Of a stretch of DNA of 64,000 bases, positions 13,001 through 21,279 are shown in pieces; the stretch's first letter is position 1; each line of letters opens with the position of its first letter. Origin of the DNA: Schistosoma haematobium. Taxonomy: Eukaryota; Platyhelminthes; Trematoda; Strigeidida; Schistosomatidae. Under the pieces are notes generated by a model. That model ran no database searches. It worked only from the letters and a program-made list of their open reading frames with translations, and was not told the origin of the DNA. Location: NCBI RefSeq assembly GCF_000699445.3, contig NC_067196.1, positions 30,214,616-30,278,615 on the forward strand, given 5' to 3'. Made by a program: the position numbers and the translations under genes.

Positions 13001-16000
13001 ACGAAATCATTTGTTAGTTGAAAATGTTAATTATAATTCAGAAAGTATGTGGCGAAACTCTAATTTACAGACGACCTTTGAAAGAATTTTAACTGACCTT
13101 GAGAATATCAGTCAATTAACGAACAGTAGGTATAGAGTAAAAATATATCATACAAAACCAAGAAAATATAGTGGATACACTTCTTATACGTGGTTAAAAA
13201 ACTTGTCAAAGTTAGAAAAAGGTTCAGAGGTTCTAAAATCGTAATGCATGCAGTAGAGGAAATCATCCATTCGGCTACAGAATAGTCGGCCTCCGGAGCC
13301 ATGATAAAGTTTCAAAAACTCTTTCAGCCTCGACCACATAGCTTCAATATTGTTTGTGTGCACTCCGGTTGTCGAGTGCACAAAATTCCACTTGTGAATA
13401 ACGACACGATGCACATAACCAAGCCTACGCAGGAGTCTGTAGGCTCTCGAATCATCCTTATATATTGTAGTAGCTGGCTGCAGCCAGTGTTACAGGTGCT
13501 TTTATTATCCAGTTCGCGATAATTGTCATAATTTGCCTCAGGAATTATGTATAGGATTTTCATCACAAACTGACATCAGCTATAATGCCAGAGATCTATT
13601 TAGCCAAATGGATGGAAGGATTCCGCGTTAAAATCCGAGATCTATTATCTTATACCTGATTGATTCATCCACAACTTATAGTCTCGCCGTTTTATTTGTT
13701 GGAGCTGCTCAATTATCACGTTTTGTACAAAATTCCCTGTGAACCGATCGTACGTTAGCATCAAGCACTGAAGTTGACGCCGTAAACTTGAAATCCTCCA
13801 AACGCCTCTGACTGGCTCGTCCATAAATTAGAGTCTCGCCTTATATATTCATGTTTACATTTAGAAATTCATAAGAAGTTCTTTAAAAAATGCAACAATT
13901 CAGTAGATTTTGATTACATCATTCAGTATCATGTTGTTTTTGTTACATTATCCTTGATATTATTGATAATATCTGTTACAAAATTCAATTGCTATCGCTT
14001 AGAATAGATTAAGTAATGTATGTTTATTTAATGTCGATTTCGTTTAAAACTTACGTTCTTCACAGTTTTCGCAAAATAACTGGTGGATTAAGGTAATACT
14101 CACCACAAGCTTCTTGAATGGCTTTTGGTTTGTGAATAGAAAAAAATAGTACGAGTAAATGAAATTAAACTATTAAAATTGAGTCGTGATTTCTTTGAAA
14201 GAATTAGAAGAAATGTATCTGGTCTGCTTGTATCCGTTGGTGTGATCAGTAGTAATAATTTTAAAAGATATAACGAAAAGCTTGAAGACACTGTACTCAT
14301 TATGTACTGTTTGCTTAGATGTTTATGGTGCAAACAACAGATAACCATTTCAGGTAAGTCAAACTTCCAGGTGATAAATGAACAAGAATTAAATTTTCGA
14401 AACAATTTGAAATTGTATCTGCTATTGTAGTGGACTGTTAATTTTTAAGATTAAGATGTTCTAAGTATTCAAAGTTGGCGCCTACAATGACACAATCTAT
14501 ATGAGTAAAAATGAACATTACTTCATAATTACACTTATTTCTGTTTTTTTTTTAAAATTCCAGAATAATCACCCTGGCAAAATTATTAAATCTTTCTTTG
14601 CTTTCCATTTCACTTTTAGGTAAACCAATGAAGCAAGCCATATATGAGTAGTATAAACACCAACCAATAATCACTGGATAATAAGCACTGAAATTTAAAA
14701 AATCAACAGATGAATTAGATGAATAAGTTAAATCGGTACTGAAAATTCTATTTAATACTGAATCAAGAACAGAGATATATCAAAATGACGTATATGCGTA
14801 AATTAAGATAAACTATTCGTGATGTTTGTTTACTCTGAATGTAGTTTTCATCCCAGGCCAGTTGGAGAATGTTAAACTAATAACAAGATGGGAACAATTG
14901 TCTTGTATCAGACTCTTCATCAGTGGTTATCCACGAACTCAATAACCGAATAACCTAAAACTATGTAGTTTCAAAACAAACTAACAATAGATGTATCATT
15001 AGGTTGACATCCAGTGCTTTAAGTTCCAACTTCAGTCAACTCGTTTAATTTTGTCTGCAGATACTGTTAGTAAGACACAAACTAGGATAAAATAGTCACC
15101 TAGTGTTTCCTGGTTTTCAGTCATTTTCCAGTTGATCCTAGCACATGGTAAGAACTAGTTCCAAATAACCTGTCTATCTGAAATTGAATTAATTTACTTA
15201 TATGTATACTGCATTCTACAGTGAAAACCTCGATAATCAATGTTTGTAAAAACAATTTTCAACTTCCATAAAAAATCTTATATACCACATTCATAATGAG
15301 TGATCAGATAAACTGGTTAAGCTAAGTATTTTATGTTTATCTACTCACATTAAAAACAGCAGATTCTCAAATGAATGTTTATTTCAATTTCCTGAATAAT
15401 TATCAAATGGCTTGCAATTCAGTTTAAACAACACCTGCTTTCTAGCATTAAGAACAAAAATGACACATTCATTAAATACCATTAACTGTACTCCTAATGT
15501 TACTTAAATAGATCTTGATTTAAATTCATTTGGTAATGTTTACTTGAACATACTCATTGGTGTTTAGGACTGCGATTGATCAGTCTCTTATTGGTATATG
15601 TACTTACTGTGCGGATTGCTTCGATATTGCCCTAATTCATAAGTATTATAAGCAAAGATATTTAGTGGTCAGCTGTGGAATCCAGGACGCGCATTCCATC
15701 CTATTTGGGACTCGTCAACTAGATGTACCTACATCTCAGAGTATCAGTATTATTATCAGTAATTTCAAATTCATACAAAAAAGGATTCAATATCTCAATT
15801 TTACAGAAAATAATAAGCGAGAAGTTATTTCATTAAACTATTTAATTAGAAAATTAAACATAATCATAAAGTAGTTGTATTTTCTTTTATATGGTACGTA
15901 TGAAACACATTGTTAAAGTTATTTTATCGCGTTTGTTTTCTTCTGATCAAACATTCTCTGAATATGAATAACTACGGTGAGACTATCATAAAATAACACG

Positions 16001-19000
16001 TGATTAATTTATGACTACATATTGTAGACTTTATTCATTAAATGGAACCCATCAGATATCTTTTTCAATATTATTTTATTGAGAAAAATTTATGAGTAAA
16101 ATAATTAGGTCACATGAGATAATTATTATTTTATGATAATATCATGAAAAGGTGATGTTAAATTGTCTTAAAACTTCTTCATCGAGTTATTTATTGAACA
16201 TAATGTTTGTCCTTCAGTTTAAATCATGACTCAACTAGATTTTTTCAAAACCTGAGATTCTTCTCTTATATTGTTATAACAAACTTCATTTGTGTTATCA
16301 CTATAATTATGTTCATTCCTTAAGTGTTGAAAGTTGTTCATTTCTTTTGATTCATATAGTCTCAATTGTGATAAGCTGGACAAACACATGATTTGATCAC
16401 TTTCTTAGTGATTTATGTTAATTGTACGAATTTAATCTTCACTAATTCACGTTTCTAATTAAATAACAATCATAGTGTTTGTTAATCCGAACAAAACTAT
16501 GTTGAATATTGACAGATTTGTAGTACTTTATTGGTTATGTTCGATTTCTTAGTCACCACAAATAATTCTCATGCTAGTTAATATTGTTTATTTGATACTA
16601 TTCTACAAAGGTATTTACCTTTCTATATCAAAACATTTGGTGACTGGATTATTGAATACAATGATGTGAAGCATTTCCGATTATTTTTATTTTAATAGCA
16701 TGAAGTTATTACTATTTGTAACTTGCTAAAGGTATCAGTGAACTGAAACAAGATAGCAGTAACAATTTGTTACTTTCATTGTAATTATTTGAGTAAACCA
16801 AAAATGTTAATCTTTTTAATACTTTCTTATTTCCAACAACATTTAGCACTGATCCCAACTTTTGAAAATACATATGAGTGAACTGTTCGAAGCTCTTACG
16901 GACTGTATACTTATCTAATTCTCTAACAAAAATGCCTGATTATTTTCAGTAATTTATTACTTCACTACTGATTATGATTACTATTTCAGTTAAAATAAGG
17001 TCAATTCAATATTTATTAATAAAGCTAACCTTAGAAAAAATGTTACCGATGTAATCCATCCACCAATCCATGCAAATTTATCTCCAAAAAATTTATGAAA
17101 TGAAGCAGCCACAGAATTTCGTGTAAAACGACCCAATGTATACTCAACAATTACAATTGGAACAGACCATAAATAAAGCACAATTACCCATACCATATAA
17201 AATGTTAATGAACCTAAAATGTATTGTATAAATAAATAAAAAAAATTTTTTAAAAAAAGTGAAAACCAAATTTTATATTGTGATAAATAATTACAGTAAC
17301 TATGAGAAAGGTCATAATTAAAATGATTTTAATTGGAAACCATATTTCAAATAAATAGGTAATATGGAAATTATTAAAAGTATTATTATATTTTTTTAAA
17401 TATCAGGTGATGGCACCATAATGAACAATTTGTGAAAAATAAATTGAATAAAGTTTTAACTGATAAAAATGACTTTTTATACAAACAATGAATAAATGGT
17501 TTATGATTATGATGATTATGAGTGTATACAGAATAAATATTGCTATACTAGGTGTATATTACATAGTAATATGTTTATATTAATTTTCGGTGAGACTATA
17601 GTTTATGGACGACCGCCGAGCGACACTAAAGTGACCTTGAGAGTGTCAACCTACTTACTAGGGCTAAAGAGACGTTATAAAGCAGTTTGAAGAATAAGCT
17701 TTATGATTTACAGTTGGTGGTTAGAGTTAGAAATTAGATTTAGGGTTTTCATGACGAAATGACATCAGCTATAATGCCACGACTCTATTTAACCAAACCG
17801 GTGAATGAATTTCGCGCCAAAACCTAAGACCTGTTATCGTAAATCTGATTGGTTCGTCCATAAATTATAGTATTGCCATAATTTCTTTTAGTGATTATTA
17901 GATTGTAAAGTTCATTTAGTATAAATTTATTTTGCTTAAACGTTTGTAGTTAATAGTATTGATGAACTCAAACCTGATTTGTGTATTCAGAAAGAGACAG
18001 TAAGAATCCTATTACTACCTTGATAATTCAATTTTTGGTCATTAGTTTGTATTTGCTAATGTTTAGTTTGTTATATTTCTCTTTCATTACCGAATTCTTA
18101 TTTATGTACATTTAAACCACCGATTCACTCATACATTTCCACTCACTCGGTTCTCTTAAACTATGTCAACTCTACAAATCCTGTTCAGTTACTATACAAC
18201 CCATGTTACCAGGTTTTAAATTCCAGGAATCTTTTGCAAACCCTTCATTACCTCTAAAATCATCACACAATTTATCTTGTGTGTCATTGAACTTCACTCA
18301 ATTATTACATCACCTACCACTTATATTTTTTACTCTAACACCAAATGACCTTCAACCGGTTCTTGAACATATCTATATGGTTATTATTGGTAAATGTCGT
18401 CATCCCAATTCAATTTCAATTGTTTCACACTATATCCTACTTCAATGCGAAATTTTAACACATATTTGGTTGTGGGCAGCTGATGAGAAACCACGAAATA
18501 TAATGAATTTATATCATTCGGCATCCATGTTTATTCTGGCTTTATTTTAATAATAATGTAATTACAAATCAGAAATCACATAATTTATTTAGTAATATGA
18601 ATTTGATGAAGTTTTGTTCTCTGAGTGACCAAATCATTCAGCTCAGAGAACAAAACTCCATCGAAATCATCCACCCGAACTTCAAATCTTCTCCAACATG
18701 GGATAGTATGAATTGGGTACGAAATAGAAAGTAGGGTGGACGCTGAATAAAACGTTGGCAGGTGTTATAATAATAATGGTAATGATAAGGTGTGTGAACA
18801 AGATCAGTATAAGCTGTAAAAATGAACATTATTCAAATTACATCACCATATCATAAAGATGATTATTAAATAATTAGGCCAGAAGTTAGCCAGTGTAAAA
18901 GGAGCGTTTGAGCCCATTTCTTCTGAATGTAAAGGTCCACCGAATAGCGATTGCTTCAGTCTGATGGATTTAGGTAAATTTCCGTTAACAAGATATATTA

Positions 19001-19729
19001 TTATGAATAATTGTTCCATTTTGGCTGTACTGAATGATCTTAGCTTTAAAAATCATGAAATAATAATCACGTTTAGATTTTGATTTACTTTTTTATTTTC
19101 TACTAAACTTATATACATAGTTACTCTCTATGATCCGAATACGCATAAACAAATATCATAAAAGAGATATTAACGTTTTCCACCATACTAAAATTTTGAA
19201 ATGATGGGGAAGATTTGTAGCTCAGGTGGATGACCTTGACGAAATTTTGTTCTCTGAGCTGAATGATTTGATTTCGGAGCTTTCATCGTTCTTCTGAACG
19301 ATATCATCAGCTGAAAACTTCAGGTAGAAGTCTCTTACCTTAACAACCAAACCATCCAGCTCAGAGAACAAAACACCATCAAAATACTAAAATTTATATT
19401 ACCATGTAAAACAAAGAGTCTTTAATACTAAATAACAAGTGTTAAGAAAATTTATAAATCAATAAACAATCATTTATATTCTGACATGATATTACTTGTT
19501 ATTTGAATTCATTGTATTCACATCTTTTATTCTTACTTGAAATGTATCATTTATCTCAGTCTAATGTTCTCTGATATAATCAGTTTCAAAGTTTCGTTAC
19601 AAATCTGTATTATTCAATATCAATCGAAATATAACATGGAAACCTCTTTTTTTATTAAAAACTACTGAATTAAACAATCTTAGTTTATAGAAAACTCTTA
19701 AATCTAAGTAAGCGAATTTAGATCCTTAT

Positions 19730-19777
<48 letters not shown>

Positions 19778-20091
19778 ATTACCTTTATCATAACTATAAG
19801 TTGCTAAAATTCTTGAAATCTCCAAATATTTCCAAATCCAACTACACATCCCAAACATGTTAATACAATACCAAAACTTGAATTGAATGTTGATTCATCA
19901 ACTTCTTTTATATTATCAGTTGGTTTATGTAAACTGGCATTTGAAAATCCCTAAATTAATAAAAAATAATTAGTTATTTTTTTTGTTTTGTTTTGTCAGA
20001 AATATAAAGTTTTAGTCTTCAACATTACCTTTCGACTTATTTCTAAATCTCCATTAGAAAGTGAACGTTTTGTCTTTTCTGATAATATCAT
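942..20091 (-). CDS. Gene A: NSS/SNF-family sodium-dependent transporter, 5' eight exons, frameshifted in exon 2; continues beyond the left edge
   Basis: Predicted 12-TM plasma-membrane carrier that couples Na+ entry to uptake of a small, probably amino-acid-like, solute. Eight exons join in phase at GT-AG borders: 20091-20029, 19950-19783, 17213-17030, 14687-14573, 11679-11478, 10209-10047, 9077-8943, 1081-942. They cover TM1 to TM8 by comparison with gene B; the remaining four exons lie outside the window. Family marks seen are GFGNIW in TM1, VEYTLGRFTR after TM2, GGIKWIEKAN before TM5, AAASQNAFDTG in TM6, NNLVS in TM7 and GPGSTGLTF before TM8. The start is the first ATG after an in-frame TAA. 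Exon 2 lacks one base after TGGAGATTTC, which gives a stop a few codons later. All other exons are open with good splice sites, so either the loss is recent or it is an assembly error. Substrate unknown. Confidence 0.85.
1632..1740 (-). repeat. Fragment of tRNA-type hammerhead SINE (family 1), fold-back
   Basis: Begins with the SINE tail (GGGGTTGTGGAGATT) and runs through ATCATGAACCGATTGATG and AACCTGTAAGCACTGG in minus orientation. It then switches to plus orientation with TGAGGAGTCCCACAATAGGAC. The junction of opposite orientations is the same kind of structure seen at 12.4, 20.7, 58.2 and 63.7 kb. Confidence 0.6.
2310..2744 (-). mobile_element. 3' end of an RTE-type LINE, copy 1
   Basis: On the minus strand the piece reads MLTSVGDGWKKVR, then TETWHQCLKSLISSLSHVG, a TGA, and NQWLETLYDMIENRSQW, CRCIHSLSSLKL and a stop, in two frames. 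This is the C-terminal tail typical of schistosome RTE-clade reverse transcriptases. It is followed by a short 3' UTR ending near GTAGGACCAGGCACATATG. About 320 bp are almost identical to the copy at 7.8-8.2 kb. 5'-truncated. Confidence 0.65.
2976..3981 (+). mobile_element. Penelope-like element copy A: GIY-YIG endonuclease end, 5'-truncated
   Basis: An open frame ending at 3532 (stop TAA) reads upstream in frame to about 2978. It contains KPIFIRLKVRGDNVTGSIN, then CVYKIICICQNSYVGRT and RRAYVRFKEHIPKSL, and ends QKETVINLSLPW. The VYKI...YVGRT pair is the GIY-YIG motif found C-terminal to the reverse transcriptase in Penelope-like retroelements. The RT domain is missing. The 3' untranslated part to about 3981 matches copies at 36.3 and 18.5 kb. 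The frame is still open over 144 codons from the internal ATG at 3098, but it is not a host gene. Confidence 0.85.
3982..5140. other. Gene A intron sequence, nothing recognised
   Basis: AT-rich DNA without a readable exon, RNA gene or repeat family seen elsewhere in the window. Confidence 0.4.
5141..5151. repeat. Target-site duplication, left copy
   Basis: ATGTTGAGTAC, identical over 11 bases to 6245-6255, directly bordering the LINE 5' fragment. Confidence 0.65.
5152..6244 (+). mobile_element. 5' part of an RTE-clade LINE (5' UTR plus start of endonuclease), flanked by a perfect 11-bp repeat
   Basis: A GC-richer block. From ATG at 5763 it reads STWNAIPGLLKPRSKLHVG, then AFNV, a TGA at 5889, TLCQIGQEASLAKTLESRAI and DVCCVSETRIQNPSSVI. 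After a frame change near 6000 it continues as GLAGVGIALIPRAELALLEW, IPVDSRLCAVRLNG and CLFVVSACSPTDCSSDD. This is the N-terminal part of an apurinic-type endonuclease of schistosome RTE LINEs. It breaks off before the catalytic centre is complete and has no reverse transcriptase. ATGTTGAGTAC lies on both sides (5141-5151 and 6245-6255), so the truncated unit itself seems to have been inserted. Confidence 0.8.
6245..6255. repeat. Target-site duplication, right copy
   Basis: ATGTTGAGTAC directly after the last element bases (GATGACATG). Identical to the left copy. Confidence 0.65.
6256..7364. other. Gene A intron sequence, nothing recognised
   Basis: Very AT-rich, no readable exon or repeat. 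Confidence 0.4.
7370..7744 (+). mobile_element. Solo LTR of an LTR retrotransposon (375 bp), TSD TTAAG
   Basis: Starts TGTTGGGATATTC and ends TTATAACA, with TTAAG directly on each side (7365-7369 and 7745-7749). Inside is a TATATAA box at 7547-7553 followed by a GC-richer stretch, as expected of an LTR promoter region. No internal gag/pol sequence accompanies it, so it looks like the product of recombination between two LTRs. The family was not identified. Orientation is taken from the TATA box. Confidence 0.7.
7806..8785 (-). mobile_element. 3' end of an RTE-type LINE, copy 2, with C-terminal RT region
   Basis: Minus-strand reading gives FTYLGSLISRNGLVSDEISAR, then YTAQQFAVFYFTAEKRG, followed in other frames by RCLRNIACICWDNRVSNSEV, RRRVLGNDGKSVDEDVNLH, MRMPEHILP and the same tail as copy 1. 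These are the thumb and C-terminal blocks of an RTE-like reverse transcriptase. Several stops and frame changes show that it is dead. The start of the RT is missing. Confidence 0.75.
8943..9077 (-). CDS. Gene A exon 7 (TM7 and extracellular loop 4)
   Basis: 135 nt, as in gene B. After the split Ser codon it encodes FISSITVFSTVFATLIQNTP, then LTRLGIVKIMQQTGPGSTGL and TFI, ending before GTAAGT. The acceptor is TTTATAG. The open frame running the other way over this interval is an antisense shadow. Confidence 0.88.
9078..10046. other. Gene A intron 6, nothing else recognised
   Basis: AT-rich. Two open frames here on the minus strand have no protein-like composition beyond that of introns. Confidence 0.4.
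10047..10209 (-). CDS. Gene A exon 6 (TM6 to start of TM7)
   Basis: 163 nt, as in gene B. Encodes KDPEMWIAAASQNAFDTGAG, then FMSRQRGAVRYGTIIPMLNN. Holds the TM6 unwound-helix motif and the TM7 Asn of the first Na+ site. Acceptor ATTCAG, donor GTAAGT, phase 2 out. Confidence 0.9.
11056..11250 (+). repeat. Sm-alpha-like SINE fragment with decayed hammerhead ribozyme
   Basis: Contains the schistosome hammerhead layout on the plus strand: ACATCTAG, TTGACGA, ATCC-CAAATA-GGAT, GAAAT, GCGCATC, CTGGATTTCACTGC. Core base C3 is T, so it should be inactive. Stem II has changed from GTCC/GGAC to ATCC/GGAT on both sides, which keeps pairing. The rest (to GATCAATTGCAGACC) matches the opposite-strand copy at 15.56-15.75 kb. 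Confidence 0.7.
11478..11679 (-). CDS. Gene A exon 5 (TM4-TM5)
   Basis: 202 nt, the same length as in gene B. Encodes DSYWPVLTQCMSVIM, GGIKWIEKANNILVP, a hydrophobic TM5, and TRTYAEVGIKFLFTPTW at the end. Acceptor TTTTCAG, donor GTAAGT, phase 1 out. Confidence 0.9.
12425..12690. repeat. Fold-back pair of family-1 SINEs
   Basis: 12425-12595 is a minus-orientation copy holding GATTCGAACCC (reverse of a pol III B box). 12600-12690 is the SINE tail in plus orientation (TTCCATTGTGGTCTAGCTG to CACAAAGACCCCTTCT). The hammerhead in the first half reads CTGATAA, GTTC-CACAATA-GGAC, GAAAC, with a changed core (G8 to A). Confidence 0.7.
13184..13560 (-). pseudogene. Merlin-type (IS1016/ISXO2-like) transposase, C-terminal remnant
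   Basis: The minus strand reads LQPATTIYKDDSRAYRLLRR, then LGYVHRVVIHKWNFVHS, TTGVHTNNIEAMWSRLKEFL and EPFSNFDKFFNHV. The block with KDD, later H-x-x-x-F-V, TGVHTNNIE and a Trp is the second-Asp-to-Glu part of the DDE domain in Merlin transposases. An in-frame stop precedes it and the N-terminal part is not readable, so it is inactive. It directly adjoins sequence homologous to the MITE right end (13550-13690), which ties the two together. Confidence 0.75.
13550..13690. mobile_element. Right terminal part of Merlin element/MITE, beside the transposase remnant
   Basis: Matches the right half of the MITEs at 17.6 and 23.5 kb: CATCAGCTATAATGCC, a GCG-AAATCC-AGA block and the terminus CATCCACAACTTATAGTCTCGCC. 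A second terminus (CTCGTCCATAAATTAGAGTCTCGCC) lies near 13822-13846, so two related ends are nested here. Confidence 0.65.
14573..14687 (-). CDS. Gene A exon 4 (rest of TM3 and short loop)
   Basis: 115 nt, one codon shorter than gene B's exon. Encodes AYYPVIIGWCLYYSYMACF followed by a short hydrophilic loop. The YY pair keeps the near-universal substrate-site tyrosine of TM3 (Tyr108 of LeuT, Tyr176 of SERT). Acceptor AATTTCAG; the donor GTGATT is weak but keeps phase 0. A longer opposite-strand open frame here is a shadow. Confidence 0.8.
15557..15750 (-). repeat. Sm-alpha-like SINE fragment with decayed hammerhead
   Basis: Inverse of the 11.06-11.25 kb copy. The hammerhead on the minus strand (about 15729-15681) reads TTGACGA, GTCC-CAAATA-GGAT, GGAAT, GCGCGTC, so both the CUGANGA and GAAA cores are mutated. 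A 105-codon open frame over it matches the open frame of the other copy only because the DNA is the same repeat. Confidence 0.7.
15751..17029. other. Gene A intron 3 sequence, nothing recognised
   Basis: AT-rich, no exon or repeat read on either strand. Confidence 0.4.
17030..17213 (-). CDS. Gene A exon 3 (TM2 and start of TM3)
   Basis: 184 nt, exactly as in gene B. Encodes SLTFYMVWVIVLYLWSVPI, then VEYTLGRFTRNSVAASFHKF and the start of TM3 (AWIGGWITSVTFFL). Acceptor ATTTTAG, donor GTTAGC; phase 1 in, phase 2 out. Confidence 0.88.
17589..17877 (+). mobile_element. Merlin-derived MITE copy 1 (about 289 bp)
   Basis: Terminal inverted repeats GGTGAGACTATAGTTTATGG at the left and TTCGTCCATAAATTATAGT...GCC at the right. 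The interior has no coding capacity and matches the copies at 23.5 and 31.2 kb. Flanks TAATTTTC and ATAATTTC look like a decayed target duplication. Confidence 0.75.
17963..18560 (+). mobile_element. Penelope-like element copy C, only the last codons plus 3' UTR
   Basis: Opens with LKPDLCIQKETVRILLLP and a stop, the C-terminal end seen in copies A and B. It then runs through the 3' UTR (GATGAGAAACCACGAAATATAATG) to about 18560. Strongly 5'-truncated. The open frame over the UTR is a chance one. Confidence 0.75.
18608..18662. repeat. Inverted repeat shared with 19.24-19.38 kb
   Basis: GTTTTGTTCTCTGAG and CTCAGAGAACAAAAC form perfect 15-bp arms about 16 bp apart. Both arms also form the ends of the larger unit at 19239-19381. 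Confidence 0.7.
19239..19381 (-). repeat. Repeat unit with inverted ends and a hammerhead-like fold
   Basis: Ends are imperfect inverted repeats (TTTTGTTCTCTGAGCTGAAT and CCAGCTCAGAGAACAAAA). On the minus strand the middle has CTGATGA, a hairpin ATCGTTC-AGAA-GAACGAT, then GAAA and AGCT...AGCTC, which is the order of a hammerhead ribozyme core. Stem I next to the core does not pair well, so activity is doubtful. The family was not identified. Confidence 0.5.
19733..19770. repeat. (AT)19 microsatellite
   Basis: Thirty-eight bases of perfect AT repeat, inside gene A intron 2 just beyond the exon 2 donor site. Confidence 0.95.
19783..19950 (-). CDS. Gene A exon 2 (TM1, Na+-site exon) with a 1-nt deletion
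   Basis: Follows an ATTTAG acceptor and ends at a GTAATA donor. It reads into TFNSSFGIVLTCLGCVVGFGNIWRF and then stops at TAG, because the proline codon of the conserved RFPR motif has lost one C (TTTCAAGA where TTTCCAAGA is expected). The exon is 168 nt; 169 would be needed to join exon 3 in phase. Beyond the lesion the other frame continues as RILATYSYDK, matching gene B's RIIATASYSQ. A 19-unit (AT) repeat lies in the intron just after the donor. Confidence 0.85.
20029..20091 (-). CDS. Gene A exon 1 (21 codons)
   Basis: Opens with ATG at 20091 (MILSEKTKRSLSNGDLEISR...) and ends before a GTAATG donor in phase 0. An in-frame TAA lies five codons upstream, so this is the first possible start. 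It encodes the charged cytoplasmic N-terminus, which shows no similarity to gene B's longer 45-residue exon 1. Confidence 0.7.
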
Positions 20092-20679
20092 TGTAAGTAG
20101 AAATTACATGAAATTAGATAGATAGAAAGATGCGATAAATAGTTCCAACAATATATATATATACATTGTTGAGAAAATTTATTCAATTCTTTTAAGCACC
20201 ATTTATGTCCATTTAACTGTGAAGAATAAACAGCTGATATAACGTAAATTAGCATAATATTAAATATTTTCCAAATAACACAGAATATAAAGGTGTAAAA
20301 ATGAATTTAATTATATTTTTTTTATATCATATAGTTGTGTAAATTAAACTATGGAAAATTTCGAGGCATTTCTGTATGAATAAAATTATGATGTTTATAA
20401 CTATCGATAACATATTCTGATTTGATAAGTTTATACAATGTAAGTAGTGAATTCTTTAATTATAATATAAATGTTTATACGAATATTCGTCAAGATTAGA
20501 ACGAATAGTTTGACAGTAATTGAGCGCCGAGTATAGAGAAGCCATTATATGTGAAAATTATATTTGAAATATTCTCAGCGATTGGAATTTAACTAATTCC
20601 AACGTTTCGTCCAGCTAACTTGTCTGGACTTCTTCAGGGTAATAATCAAAATCAAAATTATCAAATGATTAGAAATTTA
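20092..20679. other. Upstream flank of gene A, AT-rich
   Basis: No promoter element could be identified with confidence. Contains a short (AT) run near 20151-20163. Confidence 0.4.
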
Positions 20680-20905
20680 TCTCAATCGTTGAAATCATGA
20701 GTCAATTGAAGCTAGATCATCAAGGAAAACCTGGAAGCACTGGATGGCCGTTTCGTCCCAGTATGGGACAACTCAGAAGTTCGCATCTACGATCCCGCTC
20801 AACCCGAGATTCGAACCCAGGACCTGACAGTTCTATCAGACCTATCATCTCACTGAAGACAATGGAGGACGATGGTGAAATTTCGTGGACTGGTCCAAAT
20901 TAGAC
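20680..20905 (-). repeat. Family-1 tRNA-derived SINE, minus-orientation copy of an inverted pair
   Basis: Runs from the tail (GAAATCATGAGTCAATTGAAG) through the hammerhead block to GATTCGAACCC, the reverse of a B box. The hammerhead reads CTGAGTT, GTCCCATACTGGGAC, GAAAC, so the first core element is broken. It faces the plus copy starting at 20911 head to head. Confidence 0.75.
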
Positions 20906-20910
20906 ATTAA

Positions 20911-21128
20911 CCGGCTCAGTGATCTAATGGTTAAGCGCTCGCGCGCGAGACTGATAGGTTTTGGTTTTGAATCTTGCGAGGGCGGGATCGTGGATACGCA
21001 CTGCTGAGGAGTTCCATACTAAGACGAAACGGCTGTCCAGTGCTTCGAGGCTTTCCATAGTGGTCTATCTTCAATTAGCTCATGATTTCAACCATTGAAA
21101 CTACTAAAATCTTCACAAAACCCCTTCT
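20911..21128 (+). repeat. Family-1 tRNA-derived SINE, plus-orientation copy
   Basis: Starts CCGGCTCAGTGATCTAATGG, a tRNA-like A-box region with pol III promoter character. It is followed by a B-box-like GGTTTTGAATCTTG, a hammerhead (20998-21043) and the tail ending CTTCACAAAACCCCTT. Full layout of a tRNA-derived SINE. Confidence 0.8.
20998..21043 (+). ncRNA. Hammerhead ribozyme with intact catalytic core, inside SINE
   Basis: GCACTG, CTGAGGA, GTTCCATACTAAGAC, GAAAC, GGCTGTC, CAGTGC. Stem I GCACTG/CAGTGC pairs perfectly. CUGANGA and GAAA match the consensus, and stem III ACGG/CTGT closes with one wobble. The cleavage site would be after GTC at 21037. Stem II is weakened (two pairs plus one wobble). 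Self-cleaving hammerheads in schistosome SINEs are established; activity of this copy is inferred. Confidence 0.65.
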
Positions 21129-21279
21129 GAGAAATTTATCTCTTGGATTTTTATTATTTTATGTACCCCATAAACAATAGAATATCTCGAGTTGTAGTGG
21201 TAACAGTGGTAACTGTTTAGAATGCTTATAAAGGTAAGTTATTGATTGGAGCGAAGTTTTTATTACATCTTAGTGGTAC

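Noticed and set aside
13324..13566. 80-codon minus-strand open frame over the Merlin remnant
   Set aside because: It is in a different frame from the transposase motifs and only reflects the same decayed element.
18203..18550. 115-codon open frame
   Set aside because: It falls in the 3' UTR of Penelope-like copy C and has no motif.
20930..20995. tRNA gene
   Set aside because: A-box and B-box-like signals are present, but no cloverleaf can be drawn and they are followed by hammerhead and SINE tail, so this is the head of a SINE.
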